Assembly: GCA_030592105.1 (NCBI GenBank)
Contig: JAUVKE010000033.1
Coordinates: 1 to 13,622, forward strand
DNA: 13,622 bases
Direction: 5' to 3'
From: Desulfobacteraceae bacterium
GTDB taxonomy: Bacteria; Desulfobacterota; Desulfobacteria; Desulfobacterales; BuS5
Part shown: positions 1 through 8,973 of the stretch, one piece after another
Layout of the letters: every line of letters begins with the position of its first letter
How positions within the stretch are numbered: position 1 is the stretch's first letter
Translations under genes and position numbers: made by a program
Notes under the pieces: model-generated
Seen by the model: the letters and a program-made list of their open reading frames with translations, nothing else
What the model was told of the DNA's origin: nothing
The model's database searches: none

Positions 1-2
1 CT

Positions 3-3000
3 GTTGATGCCCGTAACAGATTTAACGATACTTTGGGCCGGTTTATCGCCTCTTTTGCCAGCAAAGAGCATCCATTAACCATTTTTATAGATGATCTGCA
101 ATGGTGCGATAATGCCACATTGGCATTTTTTGAGATTTTTTTTGCTGATACCAGAGAATATTCATATGTTTTCTGGATAGGTGCTTACCGTCATAATGAA
201 GTTGATGAAACCCATGGACTGATCAGACTCTTTGAAAAAATAAAAAAAAATGAAGCATCCATTCTTCATATTCATCTTGATCCCCTTGAACCTGAATATG
301 TTAATGAAATGATTGCCCATATTTTAAATACTGATTCTTGCCGGGTGATTTTTCTTTCTAAAGTTATTTATAAAATTTCCGGGGGTAATCCCTTGTTTAT
401 AAGTGAGGCTCTCCGCTGGATGTATGAACGAAACCATCTGAATATCACAGAAAAGGGGATCTGGAAATGGAATGAGAATGAGATTCGCCATTCCAAGCTT
501 CCTGAATCGGCCATGGAGTTATTCAAAGAAAAAATAGAAAGGTTTCCTGAAAAAACGATTGATTTTCTTAAAATTGCTGCCCTGCTGGGTGCTGATTTCG
601 AAGCCGAAGATCTTGCTCGGGCAGCCGGGGTGAAAATGGCCGATTTATACACGGTTATTAATGTAGCCATTTCCCAAAATATTTTAAGGGATGAAAAAAC
701 GAGGCTGACATTTTTCCATGATCAGATCCAGCAGGGAGCAGATAGTTTGCTGACCATGGAAGAAAGGCGTGGGATACATGCCAAAATAGCAGCATCGATG
801 ATTTCAACAATCCCCGCGGGGGCTGATATCGAGGCCATTGATGATCTTTTTAAAATTGTGAAGCATCTTGCCATGGGACGTTCTGCTGATCAGAGTATTG
901 AACAGAAAAATATGGAGAGCCGCTTTAATTATCATGCAGGGACATGCGCCATGAACGCCCAGGCAATTGATAATGCATATTATTTTTTTAAAGAGAGCAT
1001 GGCTCTTTATCCCCATGAAACATGGGAAAATGATTATGACTTTCTGTTTAAATTGCATAAAAAAATGTCAAGGGTCACCGCATCTATTGGGAAACAGGAA
1101 GAAGCGGAAATGATAATAGATACCTTGCTGACAAACGCAAAATCAGATCTTGATAGTGCTGAATGTCTGGCAGAATATACAACCACCCTTTCTTCCCTGG
1201 GGAATCTTGAAGAGGCCATTAAAACGGGTAGTGTCGGCCTTTTATATTTTAATAAATCTATTCCTGACAGTGGCATCGGGTTAATGGAAAAAGTTGATGG
1301 GCTTTTTAAAAGGCTTCACCAGGGAAACAGGGACGTATGGCAGGAAATACTTGATACTGAACCATCTGCGGAAAGGGGGGTGCTGATTGAAACCTCGATA
1401 TATAGAAATTTACTCCCTGTCTATTACCTTGCCAATATGAAGCCCCAGTCTATAATGGCCGCTCTATACTCCTTTGAGAATTGCTTTAAAGGTGGAATTA
1501 ATCCCTCTGTTATTTATACATTTGCAGCTTTGTCATTTTATGCTTATCAAAGAAATCTGCCTGAAATAGCTTTTAAATATGAGGATCTGGCTTTTACCCT
1601 GGCAAAAAGATATTCAGGTTCTTTTGGAGTTACCCATGGAATTAATGGTTTTTTATGGGTTAGTTATCATACCCGTCACAGTGCTGATGATGTTATTGAA
1701 AAATCCTGGGATAATATCTCCGATGCTAAAAAATGTGGTGACCTTATAAACGCAGGCTTATCCTATGCCATTTATATCTGGACGTTTATTATCAAGGGTG
1801 AAGATATAAATCAGGTCGGGGATATTCTTGATGAATACGTCCGGTTTTCCGATAAATTCAATATTTCTGTTCCATTGAGCATAGCCATGGCTACTCTTGT
1901 GGGGTGGCAGGAAAATATGGATATAAACAGGGAGAATAGGGATAAAGATGAGATTGAGTCTCTTTTAAAGAGATGGGAGGATGATAAGCATATAGCAGCC
2001 ATTGCCTCTTATTATATTTTAAACGGGGCTGCTCAATATTATCTTGGAAATTTTTCCCAGGCGGTTTTTTTTTTAAAAAAGGCAGAGCCATCTCTCATGG
2101 CAGTTGGTGAAACCATACTTTTCAGAATCTGGCATGTTTTTATGTATGTGAGTATATTACGATCCCATGGGAAAAAAGGGGTTTCCAATGGGGATAAAGA
2201 GTTGGCTGAACTTGCTGGTATCTGCTTGAAACGGGTTTCAATGTGGGCGGAATTGGGACCGATTTTAAAACCCTATCTTTTTTTAATGAAGATGGAACAT
2301 GCCCGGTCCCTTAATGATTTCAGCGAAGCAAGGCGGCTTTGTCTTGATGGAATGGATCTGGCCCATGGGGAAGATTATATTTTTCTTAAAGGGTATTTTA
2401 ATCAGTCTCTGGGGGAGATGCTGAAAAAGAGGAGAAATGATCAGGCCGCCTATTTTTTTAATCGGGCCATTGATAGTTATCATATTTGCAAGGCTGAAGT
2501 AATGGCTGATAAAATTAAAGGAAGGAGACGCTCTGGAAGAGAAAAAATAGAAAAGGCTGCAGGCAAAGAGATTCCCCTTGATACAGCCCTTGATATTGAT
2601 TACCTTTTTAATGCTACAAAAACAATTACAGGTGAAACCGATTTAAATAAACTGATCAGGATAATTCTGGAATATATCATGGCCAGGCTGGGGGCTGCCA
2701 CAGGGTATCTGCTGATTGTTGAAAAAAAGAATTTATTCCCATATGTGTTCGGGGTAAAGGGGGAAAAAGTTTTAATTAAATTTAAGGATGAACCAGGGTT
2801 TTTAATAAACAGCTTAAGTATGGGGATTGCCCGTTATGTTTTTCGTACAAAAAAAATACTTCTTTTAAAAGATGCTTTTGAGGAAGGGGAGTTTGTCGCA
2901 GATGAGGTTGTGCAAAGGGAAAAATTACGATCAGTTCTTTGCATTCCACTTATAAAACAGAAAGAGGTCCTTGGCATTCTTTATCTGGAAAACAGTCTGA

Positions 3001-3860
3001 TAAAATCTGTTTTCACAGATGATCAGGTGAATTTTGCCTCTTTGTTAACCGGCCAGGCCGCCATTGCCCTGCAAAATGCTGTTTTGCTGCGGGATATGAG
3101 ATATGCCCATGAAACCATAAAACAGATGAACCAGGGACTTGAGGATAAGGTTAAGGCACGGACAAGGGAACTTGACATGGCAAATGAAGATCTCAATGAA
3201 TTTGCCCATGTGGTTTCCCATGATCTTAAGGCTCCTTTACGTGGTATTATACAGCTTGCCGGTTGGATGAATGATGATTATAAAGACCGGATAAATAAAG
3301 ATGGGAGGGAAATTCTCTTTTTATTGGAGAATCGTGCAAGGCGGATGCATAGTATGATCAACGGGATCTTAAAATATTCCCGTGGGGGACGGATTAATGA
3401 ACATCCAAGACCAGTGGATTTAAACAGGCTGGTTAAAGATGCGGCAGAGCTTATTGGGATGCCGAAATCTTTTACTCTTTCCATTCTTACTTCTCTTCCT
3501 GTTATAAGGTGTGAGGAGACTTTGCTATTTCAGATTTTTCAAAATCTTTTTGACAATGCTGTGAAATATATGGATAAGGAAAAAGGGAGAATAGATGTTA
3601 ACTGTATTGAAAAAAATTTTGGGTGGCAATTTTGTGTCGCGGATAATGGGCCCGGGATAGATGAAAAAGATAGTAAAAAAGTGTTTCAGATCTTCCAGAC
3701 CTTAGGGGCTGAGGCTGAAACCGACAGTACAGGAATTGGCCTTGCTCTGGTGGAAAAGATAATTAATAAATTCGGCGGTCGGGTATGGCTGGAATCGGAA
3801 GTAGGTAACGGGAGTAAATTTTTTTTCACAATACCGAAAAAGTCATTAGTGTCTGGTTAG
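3..3860 (+). CDS. Large multidomain sensor histidine kinase (AAA ATPase-TPR-GAF-HisKA-HATPase), 5' end missing
   Basis: The frame is open from base 3 with no convincing start or ribosome site, so the N-terminus lies outside the window. Counting the TTG at 33 as residue 1: a Walker B-like strand (LTIFIDDLQWCD, about 15-26) and SGGNPLFISEAL (about 117-128) mark the later half of an AAA_16/STAND-type ATPase domain, whose Walker A must lie upstream. A long helical, TPR-like region runs from about 290 to 840. A GAF domain follows (about 855-1015), then a coiled coil, then HisKA with the H-box SHDLKAPLRG (His1063). The HATPase has an N-box (NLFDNAVKYM, about 1171), G1 (DNGPGI, about 1204) and G2 (GIGLAL, about 1234). 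In known relatives a Ser/Thr kinase domain often precedes the ATPase; that is inference here. No receiver domain is present, but the next gene, 33 bases on, has two, so phosphotransfer between them is possible. A T10A6 tract lies at 2065-2080. Ligand and output are unknown. Confidence 0.9.
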   Translation, partial: VDARNRFNDTLGRFIASFASKEHPLTIFIDDLQWCDNATLAFFEIFFADTREYSYVFWIGAYRHNEVDETHGLIRLFEKIKKNEASILHIHLDPLEPEYVNEMIAHILNTDSCRVIFLSKVIYKISGGNPLFISEALRWMYERNHLNITEKGIWKWNENEIRHSKLPESAMELFKEKIERFPEKTIDFLKIAALLGADFEAEDLARAAGVKMADLYTVINVAISQNILRDEKTRLTFFHDQIQQGADSLLTMEERRGIHAKIAASMISTIPAGADIEAIDDLFKIVKHLAMGRSADQSIEQKNMESRFNYHAGTCAMNAQAIDNAYYFFKESMALYPHETWENDYDFLFKLHKKMSRVTASIGKQEEAEMIIDTLLTNAKSDLDSAECLAEYTTTLSSLGNLEEAIKTGSVGLLYFNKSIPDSGIGLMEKVDGLFKRLHQGNRDVWQEILDTEPSAERGVLIETSIYRNLLPVYYLANMKPQSIMAALYSFENCFKGGINPSVIYTFAALSFYAYQRNLPEIAFKYEDLAFTLAKRYSGSFGVTHGINGFLWVSYHTRHSADDVIEKSWDNISDAKKCGDLINAGLSYAIYIWTFIIKGEDINQVGDILDEYVRFSDKFNISVPLSIAMATLVGWQENMDINRENRDKDEIESLLKRWEDDKHIAAIASYYILNGAAQYYLGNFSQAVFFLKKAEPSLMAVGETILFRIWHVFMYVSILRSHGKKGVSNGDKELAELAGICLKRVSMWAELGPILKPYLFLMKMEHARSLNDFSEARRLCLDGMDLAHGEDYIFLKGYFNQSLGEMLKKRRNDQAAYFFNRAIDSYHICKAEVMADKIKGRRRSGREKIEKAAGKEIPLDTALDIDYLFNATKTITGETDLNKLIRIILEYIMARLGAATGYLLIVEKKNLFPYVFGVKGEKVLIKFKDEPGFLINSLSMGIARYVFRTKKILLLKDAFEEGEFVADEVVQREKLRSVLCIPLIKQKEVLGILYLENSLIKSVFTDDQVNFASLLTGQAAIALQNAVLLRDMRYAHETIKQMNQGLEDKVKARTRELDMANEDLNEFAHVVSHDLKAPLRGIIQLAGWMNDDYKDRINKDGREILFLLENRARRMHSMINGILKYSRGGRINEHPRPVDLNRLVKDAAELIGMPKSFTLSILTSLPVIRCEETLLFQIFQNLFDNAVKYMDKEKGRIDVNCIEKNFGWQFCVADNGPGIDEKDSKKVFQIFQTLGAEAETDSTGIGLALVEKIINKFGGRVWLESEVGNGSKFFFTIPKKSLVSG

Positions 3861-3893
3861 AAAGTTGCGTAAAAGAAAATAAGGGGAGGGAAA

Positions 3894-5987
3894 GTGGAGT
3901 CTAATAGAATAAAACTTCTTTTTGTGGAGGATGATAAAATAGACCAGATGATGTTTCAGCGGTTTATTGAAAAAGAGAAACTTCCTTATGATTATGTAGT
4001 GGAAAATTTTGTTTCCGGCGCTAAACTGGCCCTTGAAAAGAATGAGTTTCATATTATTCTTTCTGATTATCAGCTTGGTGATGGGACCGTCTTTGACCTC
4101 TTTGGCTGTTTTTCCGAAGATATACCAGTCGTGGTTATAACCGGTGGAGGGAGTGAGGAGATAGCTGTTAAAGCAATGAAGATGGGGGCCACAGATTATC
4201 TTATTAAAGATCCCGATGGTTATTATTTAAAGACTCTTTCCATAACTGTGGATAAAGCTCTTAAGGCCAAAACATCTGAACGGGTTTTGCGGGAATACAG
4301 GGAACAACTTGAGGAGATGGTTCAAAAACGGACAGAACAGCTGAGTAATACAGTGCAGCATCTTGAAAATGAGATAAAAGAGCGTAAACGTGTGGAAAAA
4401 TCCCTGAAAAAGAGTGAAGAATTTTTTGAAAATACTTTCAATGATATGGTAACCATGGTTGTTGTCATGGATCCGGATGGGAAAATATTATTTGTAAATA
4501 ATACTTTTCTTGCGTCTTCGGGGCTTAGCCGGGGGGAGATACTCGGAAGTAAGATTTATAATAGCTCTCTGTGGGATTACAGTGATGATGTACGATTGAC
4601 TACATATTATGATGTTAAAGAATGTGCCCTGGGAAAAACGTTTACACGGGAAATTCAGGCTGTCACAGGGGAAGGTAAGCTCATATGGGTCGATTATAGC
4701 ATGCATCCGGTTTATAGTGAAGATAATAAGATAATCTTTATGGTGGGGGAGAGCAGGGACATAACTGAAAAAAAGATAATTCAAGAACAACTGCGCCAGT
4801 CGCAGAAAATGGAAGCGGTGGGTACTCTGGCCGGGGGTATTGCCCATGATTTTAATAATATACTGACCGCCATTAATGGATATTCTGAGTTAGCCCTTCT
4901 CTCTGTGCAAAAAAGCGACCCTGTGTACGACAGACTGGTAAATATTCGTAATATGGGTGACCGTGCGGCAATGCTCACAAGGCAAATTCTGGCATTTAGC
5001 CGTAAGCAGGACTATGAACCGGAAAATGTCTCCATTAATTTTCTTTTGGAAGGGATGGCCAAAATGTTGAAACGGATGATCCCTGAAGATATTGATATTG
5101 AGTTTCGTCTTGAAAAAAATCTCCCATCTATAAAGGCGGATCCAGCTCAACTGGAACAGGTTGTGATGAATCTTGTTGTTAATGCAAGGGATGCTCTGGA
5201 TGGAAAAGAAGAAAAAACAGGGGATGAAAAAATTATAATTGAAACCACTTCGACTCTTGGTGGGGACGACCCCTTTTCTGCGATACTCCCCGATTTAAGG
5301 GCGGGGGAGTATATTATTTTAACAGTAAGGGATATCGGGATCGGTATGGATGATGCCGTTAAGGATAGGATATTTGAACCTTTTTTTACAACAAAAGAAA
5401 AAGGGAAAGGTACAGGACTGGGCTTGTCAACGGTTTTTGGAATAATAAAACAGAATAATGCCCATATTACAGTGGAGAGTACTCCCGGTTCAGGGTCCCA
5501 ATTCAGAATTTTATGGCCAGCTGTAAAGGAGAATGGAGTTACTTTAACCGGGAAAAAAAAGGAGGAGGTGACTCCTTTGGGTACGGAAACCATTCTCCTT
5601 GTGGAGGATGATCAAATGGTGCGGGACCTCACTGCTGAATTGCTCAAAGGCTTGAATTACAAAGTCTATGTTGCTTCAAATGGTGTTGACGCACTTGAAC
5701 AGGTGCAAAGAAAAAAAATAAAATTTGATCTGCTTATTACTGATGTGAGAATGCCCAGGATGAGTGGGGATCAGCTGGCAGCCCATCTTGAAAAAATAGC
5801 CCCTGATGCTAAAGTTCTATTTATTTCAGGATACATAAATAAGCGTGTCTCCATTTCCGAAGAACTGGACAGTAATTTGAATTTTTTAAAAAAACCATTT
5901 ACCCTGCATGAACTTGGGTGTAAGGTCCGTTTTCTTTTGGACGGGTATGCCGGGAGTCTGTCTAAAAATCTTCAATTTGTTTTATGA
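3894..5987 (+). CDS. Hybrid histidine kinase, REC-PAS-HisKA-HATPase-REC
   Basis: The GTG start is chosen because GGGGAGGG lies 3 bases before it, and the frame begins directly with a receiver domain. Order in the 697 residues: REC1 (about 6-120; acidic pair D13/D14, phosphoacceptor D58, T83, K105), a coiled coil (about 130-175), PAS (about 178-295), HisKA with H-box GGIAHDFNN (His318), HATPase with N-box (NLVVNARDAL, about 426-435), G1 (RDIGIGMDD) and G2 (GKGTGLGLS, about 504-512), and REC2 (about 565-685; D572/D573, D617, K667). All key residues of both receivers are present, so it should autophosphorylate His318 and pass phosphate to D617; REC1 may receive signal from another kinase. No membrane segment is seen, so it is probably cytoplasmic. 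It is probably co-transcribed with the preceding kinase. It has no DNA-binding or enzymatic output domain. A strong ribosome site inside the gene precedes REC2 (separate entry). Confidence 0.93.
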   Translation: MESNRIKLLFVEDDKIDQMMFQRFIEKEKLPYDYVVENFVSGAKLALEKNEFHIILSDYQLGDGTVFDLFGCFSEDIPVVVITGGGSEEIAVKAMKMGATDYLIKDPDGYYLKTLSITVDKALKAKTSERVLREYREQLEEMVQKRTEQLSNTVQHLENEIKERKRVEKSLKKSEEFFENTFNDMVTMVVVMDPDGKILFVNNTFLASSGLSRGEILGSKIYNSSLWDYSDDVRLTTYYDVKECALGKTFTREIQAVTGEGKLIWVDYSMHPVYSEDNKIIFMVGESRDITEKKIIQEQLRQSQKMEAVGTLAGGIAHDFNNILTAINGYSELALLSVQKSDPVYDRLVNIRNMGDRAAMLTRQILAFSRKQDYEPENVSINFLLEGMAKMLKRMIPEDIDIEFRLEKNLPSIKADPAQLEQVVMNLVVNARDALDGKEEKTGDEKIIIETTSTLGGDDPFSAILPDLRAGEYIILTVRDIGIGMDDAVKDRIFEPFFTTKEKGKGTGLGLSTVFGIIKQNNAHITVESTPGSGSQFRILWPAVKENGVTLTGKKKEEVTPLGTETILLVEDDQMVRDLTAELLKGLNYKVYVASNGVDALEQVQRKKIKFDLLITDVRMPRMSGDQLAAHLEKIAPDAKVLFISGYINKRVSISEELDSNLNFLKKPFTLHELGCKVRFLLDGYAGSLSKNLQFVL
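5561..5579 (+). promoter_or_regulatory. Candidate internal ribosome site and TTG start for a free REC2 domain
   Basis: Inside the hybrid kinase gene, after an A8 tract, the sequence GGAGGAGGTGA (5561-5571) contains a near-complete match to the anti-Shine-Dalgarno complement AAGGAGGTGA. An in-frame TTG (5577-5579, codon 562) follows 8 bases after the GGAGG core, exactly at the linker before the second receiver. Initiation there would make a 136-residue stand-alone receiver. The match and spacing are seen directly; use in vivo is inferred, and TTG is a weak start codon. The alternative GTG at 5568 is too close to the ribosome site. Confidence 0.35.
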
Positions 5988-5991
5988 AAAC

Positions 5992-6026
5992 GGGAATCCA
6001 GAAATCTCAAAGTTGCCTGGATTCCC
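5992..6026. terminator. Inverted repeat between convergent genes, probable terminator
   Basis: GGGAATCCAG (5992-6001) and CTGGATTCCC (6017-6026) form a perfect 10-bp stem with a 15-base loop. It lies between the stop of the hybrid kinase (5987) and the stop of fdhA (6055). Read on the minus strand the stem is followed by GTTTTC, a short U-tract suited to ending fdhA transcription. On the plus strand it is followed only by ATTTG, so termination there would be weaker. The arms also resemble sequences common in dispersed intergenic palindromes, so it may be a repeat copy serving as a terminator. Confidence 0.55.
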
Positions 6027-6054
6027 ATTTGCGTGGGCATGCCGGTTAAGAACT

Positions 6055-8820
6055 TTATTTAGAGAGCCTGACTGCGCAGACCTTATACTCAGGAATGCCG
6101 GATACAGGGTCAAGGGCTGCGTTTGTAAGCCTGTTGGCAGCGGCTTCGGAAAAGTGGAAGGGGATAAAGACAGTCCCGTCCACAGCTTTGTCCGAACATA
6201 ATACTTTAACCTGGATACTTCCCCTGCGGGATGATACAGTGACAATTTCCCCGTTATTCAAGTTGTATTTCAGCGCATCTTTGTGTGAAATTTCAACAAA
6301 ACTTTCAGGAGCCTGTTCATTTAAGCCCTCTGTTTTTCTGGTCATTGTACCTGTATGATACTGGTATATGAGCCGTCCCGTGGTAAGATGCAAGGGATAT
6401 TTTTCGTCCGGTTTTTCTGCCGGGGGAATATAATCTATGGCGTGAAATACCCCTTTGCCAATGGGAAACTGCCCTTTATGCAGTACCGGAGTTCCTGGAT
6501 GGTCCTTGTCCGGGCATGGCCAGTGAAGCCCTTGTTCCTCCTGGATTCGGGCGTATGTAATTCCGCCGTATGAGGGAGTAACCTGGGTAATCTCCGTGAA
6601 TATGGCTTCGCTGTTTTCGTATTCCATTTTAAAACCCATGCGGGTTCCAATTCCACAGATTATTTCCCAGTCTCCCCATACCCCATCGGGAGGTTCCACA
6701 GCCTTTCTGATTCTTTGTACCAGCCGTTCTGTGTTGGCAAAGGTTCCGTCTTTTTCTGCAAAACAGACCGAGGGGAAGACAACATCTGCGATTTGTGCAG
6801 TTTCTGTCAGGAATATATCCTGCACCACCATAAAATCAAGATTGGAAAGACATTTTTCAGCATGATTAAGGTCAGGGTCAGAGACCATGGGGTTTTCCCC
6901 TATAATGTAAAGGGCTTTTAACTCGCCAGCGTGGGCTTTGGGAAGCATATGTGTAACTTTTAAGCCGGGTTTGTCTGAAAGGTCTTTAACTCCCCATGCC
7001 TTTTCCATTTTTTCTTTTACTTCAGGCAAAATAACTTTTTGATATCCTGTGTAAACATCAGGAAGTCCTCCCATATCACAGGCACCCTGAACATTATTCT
7101 GGCCCCTTAATGGATTTACGCCGCCACCTTCAATTCCGAGATTACCGCAAAGCATGGCAAGGTTAGCCAGGGATTTTACATTGTCGGTTCCTGTTGTGTG
7201 CTGGGTAATTCCCATGCAGTAGAGGATACTTCCAGCCTTTGCACCGGCGTAGAGCCTTGCGGAATCAGTAAGGCTTTGTGCGGGTATTCCTGTAATCTTT
7301 TCCGTATATTCCGGTGTAAATTTTTTCGTTATTTTTTTTAGTTCATCAAAGCCGGAGGTACGGTCTTGAACAAACTTTTTATCATAAAGTTCTTCTTTTA
7401 TGATAATATGGATCATACCGTTTATCCACGCTACATCTGTACCGAGATTAGGTCTCAGCCATTTTTCGGCAAATTTTGTCAGTTTAATTCGTCTGGGATC
7501 GATTACAATAAGCTTTATCCCTTTTTGCGTAACCCCCCTTTTAACAAAAGATGATAAAACCGGATGGTTTTCTGTTGTATTTGAGCCTGTAACAAGGATT
7601 ACATCGGCTTTTTCTGCGCATGCTATGGTGTTTGTCATTGCCCCGCTTCCAAATGCTGCGGCCAGACCGGCCACTGTTGAGGAATGTCAGAGACGGGCGC
7701 AGTGGTCAATATTATTTGTCTTAAGGACAGCCCTGGTGAATTTTTGTGCCATGTAGTTTTCTTCGTTGGAAATTCTGGCCGATGTGAGTACCCCTATGGT
7801 GTCTGCCCCGTAATCTTTTTTGATTTTTTCAAATTTTTCTGCAACAAGGTTTATGGCTTCTTCATAACTTGCTTTTCGTAATGTTCCATTTTCCCTGATC
7901 ATGGGGGAGGTAAGACGTTCAGGGGAATTTATGAAATTAAAACCAAATCTCCCTTTTACACACAGGCTTCCGTAGTTGGGGGGAGCCCCTTCTACACCTG
8001 TAACCTTTACAACCCTGTTATCCTTAACATGGAGATGGAGCTGGCATCCCACACCGCAGTAGCTGCATGTTGTCTGGATTTTTTTGGTTTCCCATGGCCT
8101 TGCTGTATAACGGGTGTCTTTTTCCACAAGGGCCCCAACGGGGCACGCCTGAATACATTCGCCGCAAAATACGCATTCAGAATCCTTAAGGGGTTTATCC
8201 TCTGGTGTGATTATTTTTTTTGCCGACCCTTCATATCCGAAACCGATGGCATTATTCACCTGAATCTCATTGCAGGCCTGAACGCATCGTCCGCATTTTA
8301 TGCATCTGGAAAAATCCCGCACAATAAAAGGATTCACAGCTTCCATTGGATAAAGAATATCTTCTTTTGAAAACTGATCGCAGCTCACCTGGTAGCGATA
8401 GGCAAGATCTTGAAGCCTGCAGTCACCCCATGCCGGGCACAGATTAGAACCTCCGTCATACTGGTGCACCCCGAGTTGAAATTCTGTCCAGTCAGCGTTG
8501 TCTGCTCCGCGTACAGCACAGTTGTGATTCCCCGACGCGAGCATCTGGCGGATGGTCTCTTTGCGTGATCTAATTACTTTTGGTGATTCTGTTTTAATAA
8601 CCATCCCGTTTGCAGCTGGAGTGGAACAGGCCTGCAAAAGTTCATCTCCCCCCTCTATTTCAATAACGCAGATTCTGCATTCACCTGTGGGGGTTGCTCC
8701 CTTTAGGTGGCAAAGGGTGGGAATATCGATTTGATTCCTTACGGCAACATTAAGAATTGTTTCACCGGGATCAAAGGATAAATTACTTCCATTTATTACA
8801 ATTCTATTTTCCTGGGTCAT
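6055..8820 (-). CDS. fdhA: Formate dehydrogenase alpha subunit, selenocysteine-containing (UGA read through)
   Basis: Interconverts formate and CO2 at a molybdenum or tungsten bis-pterin centre. The reading frame crosses one in-frame TGA (7689-7687), giving 921 residues with Sec378 in DHCARL-U-HSSTVAGL, the active-site motif of selenium formate dehydrogenases. From the N-terminus: a [2Fe-2S] domain (C37, C48, C51, C65), a NuoG-type His/Cys cluster (H99, C101, C128, C134), two [4Fe-4S] clusters (C173/176/179/183 and C216/219/222/226), the Mo-proximal [4Fe-4S] domain (C252, C255, C259, C287, then K289), the molybdopterin domain, and a C-terminal dinucleotide-binding domain from about residue 800. 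No Tat signal is seen, so the enzyme is cytoplasmic. Start: ATG 8820 has AGAG 9 bases upstream; ATG 8829 is possible, but AGAG directly abuts it. No electron-transfer partner (NuoE/F-like or hydrogenase) adjoins it, so ferredoxin or a distant subunit may be the partner. It appears monocistronic. Annotation that treats TGA as stop would split it at 7687. Confidence 0.95.
7658..7674 (-). promoter_or_regulatory. Bacterial SECIS hairpin for selenocysteine insertion
   Basis: Twelve bases after the UGA, GTGGCC (7674-7669) pairs with GGCCGC (7663-7658), giving 6 bp with one G-U, closing the loop GGTCT (7668-7664). E. coli fdhF carries GGUCU in the same position of its SelB-binding hairpin. Its place and loop fit a bacterial SECIS that delivers SelB-GTP-Sec-tRNA. 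The paired bases are also codons for the conserved VAGLAA, so coding constraint explains part of the match. Confidence 0.8.
7687..7689 (-). other. Selenocysteine codon (UGA) of fdhA
   Basis: The in-frame TGA sits exactly where selenium formate dehydrogenases carry selenocysteine: after DHCARL and before the conserved His of HSSTVAGL. Homologous protein sequence continues without a frame change on both sides, which rules against a pseudogene. Residue 378 when counted from ATG 8820. Confidence 0.95.
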
Positions 8821-8871
8821 AAATACCATCTCTATTTACGATGCTGTCGATTTTGTAATTATTCAGCTGTG

Positions 8872-8922
8872 CTGATTAAAATTTTGAAACTCTTATACAT
8901 GAGTTTCTCATGATTTAATCAG
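8872..8922. repeat. Nested inverted repeat upstream of fdhA (operator or leader hairpin)
   Basis: The outer arms CTGATTAAA (8872-8880) and TTTAATCAG (8914-8922) are perfect complements. Inside them GAAACTC (8886-8892) and GAGTTTC (8901-8907) form a second perfect 7-bp stem around an 8-base loop. The outer and inner stems are joined by unequal spacers of 5 and 6 bases. The repeat begins directly next to a TATAAT on the fdhA strand, so it covers the predicted start site and the first part of the leader. It could be a dimeric repressor site or an mRNA hairpin. Confidence 0.6.
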
Positions 8923-8951
8923 ATTATACCCAAAAGTATGCATATTAACTG
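8923..8951 (-). promoter_or_regulatory. Predicted fdhA promoter
   Basis: On the minus strand a perfect TATAAT (8928-8923) lies about 100 bases before the fdhA start. Seventeen bases upstream is CAGTTA (8951-8946), a poor -35, so activator help or another mode of recognition would be needed. The start site would fall near 8916, inside the outer arm of the nested inverted repeat. No -24/-12 (sigma-54) pattern was seen. The region is AT-rich, so chance matches are likely. Confidence 0.3.
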
Positions 8952-8973
8952 AACCGTTACTCAAATTTTAAGA

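Noticed and set aside
5147..5593. A 148-codon open frame on the minus strand within the hybrid kinase gene
   Set aside because: It lies opposite conserved HATPase codons, has no ribosome site or recognisable domain, and is best explained as an overlap of codon usage.
7672..7689. fdhA as a frameshifted or nonsense pseudogene split into two genes
   Set aside because: The frame is the same on both sides, the TGA is at the known selenocysteine position, a SECIS-like hairpin follows, and all cofactor ligands are intact.
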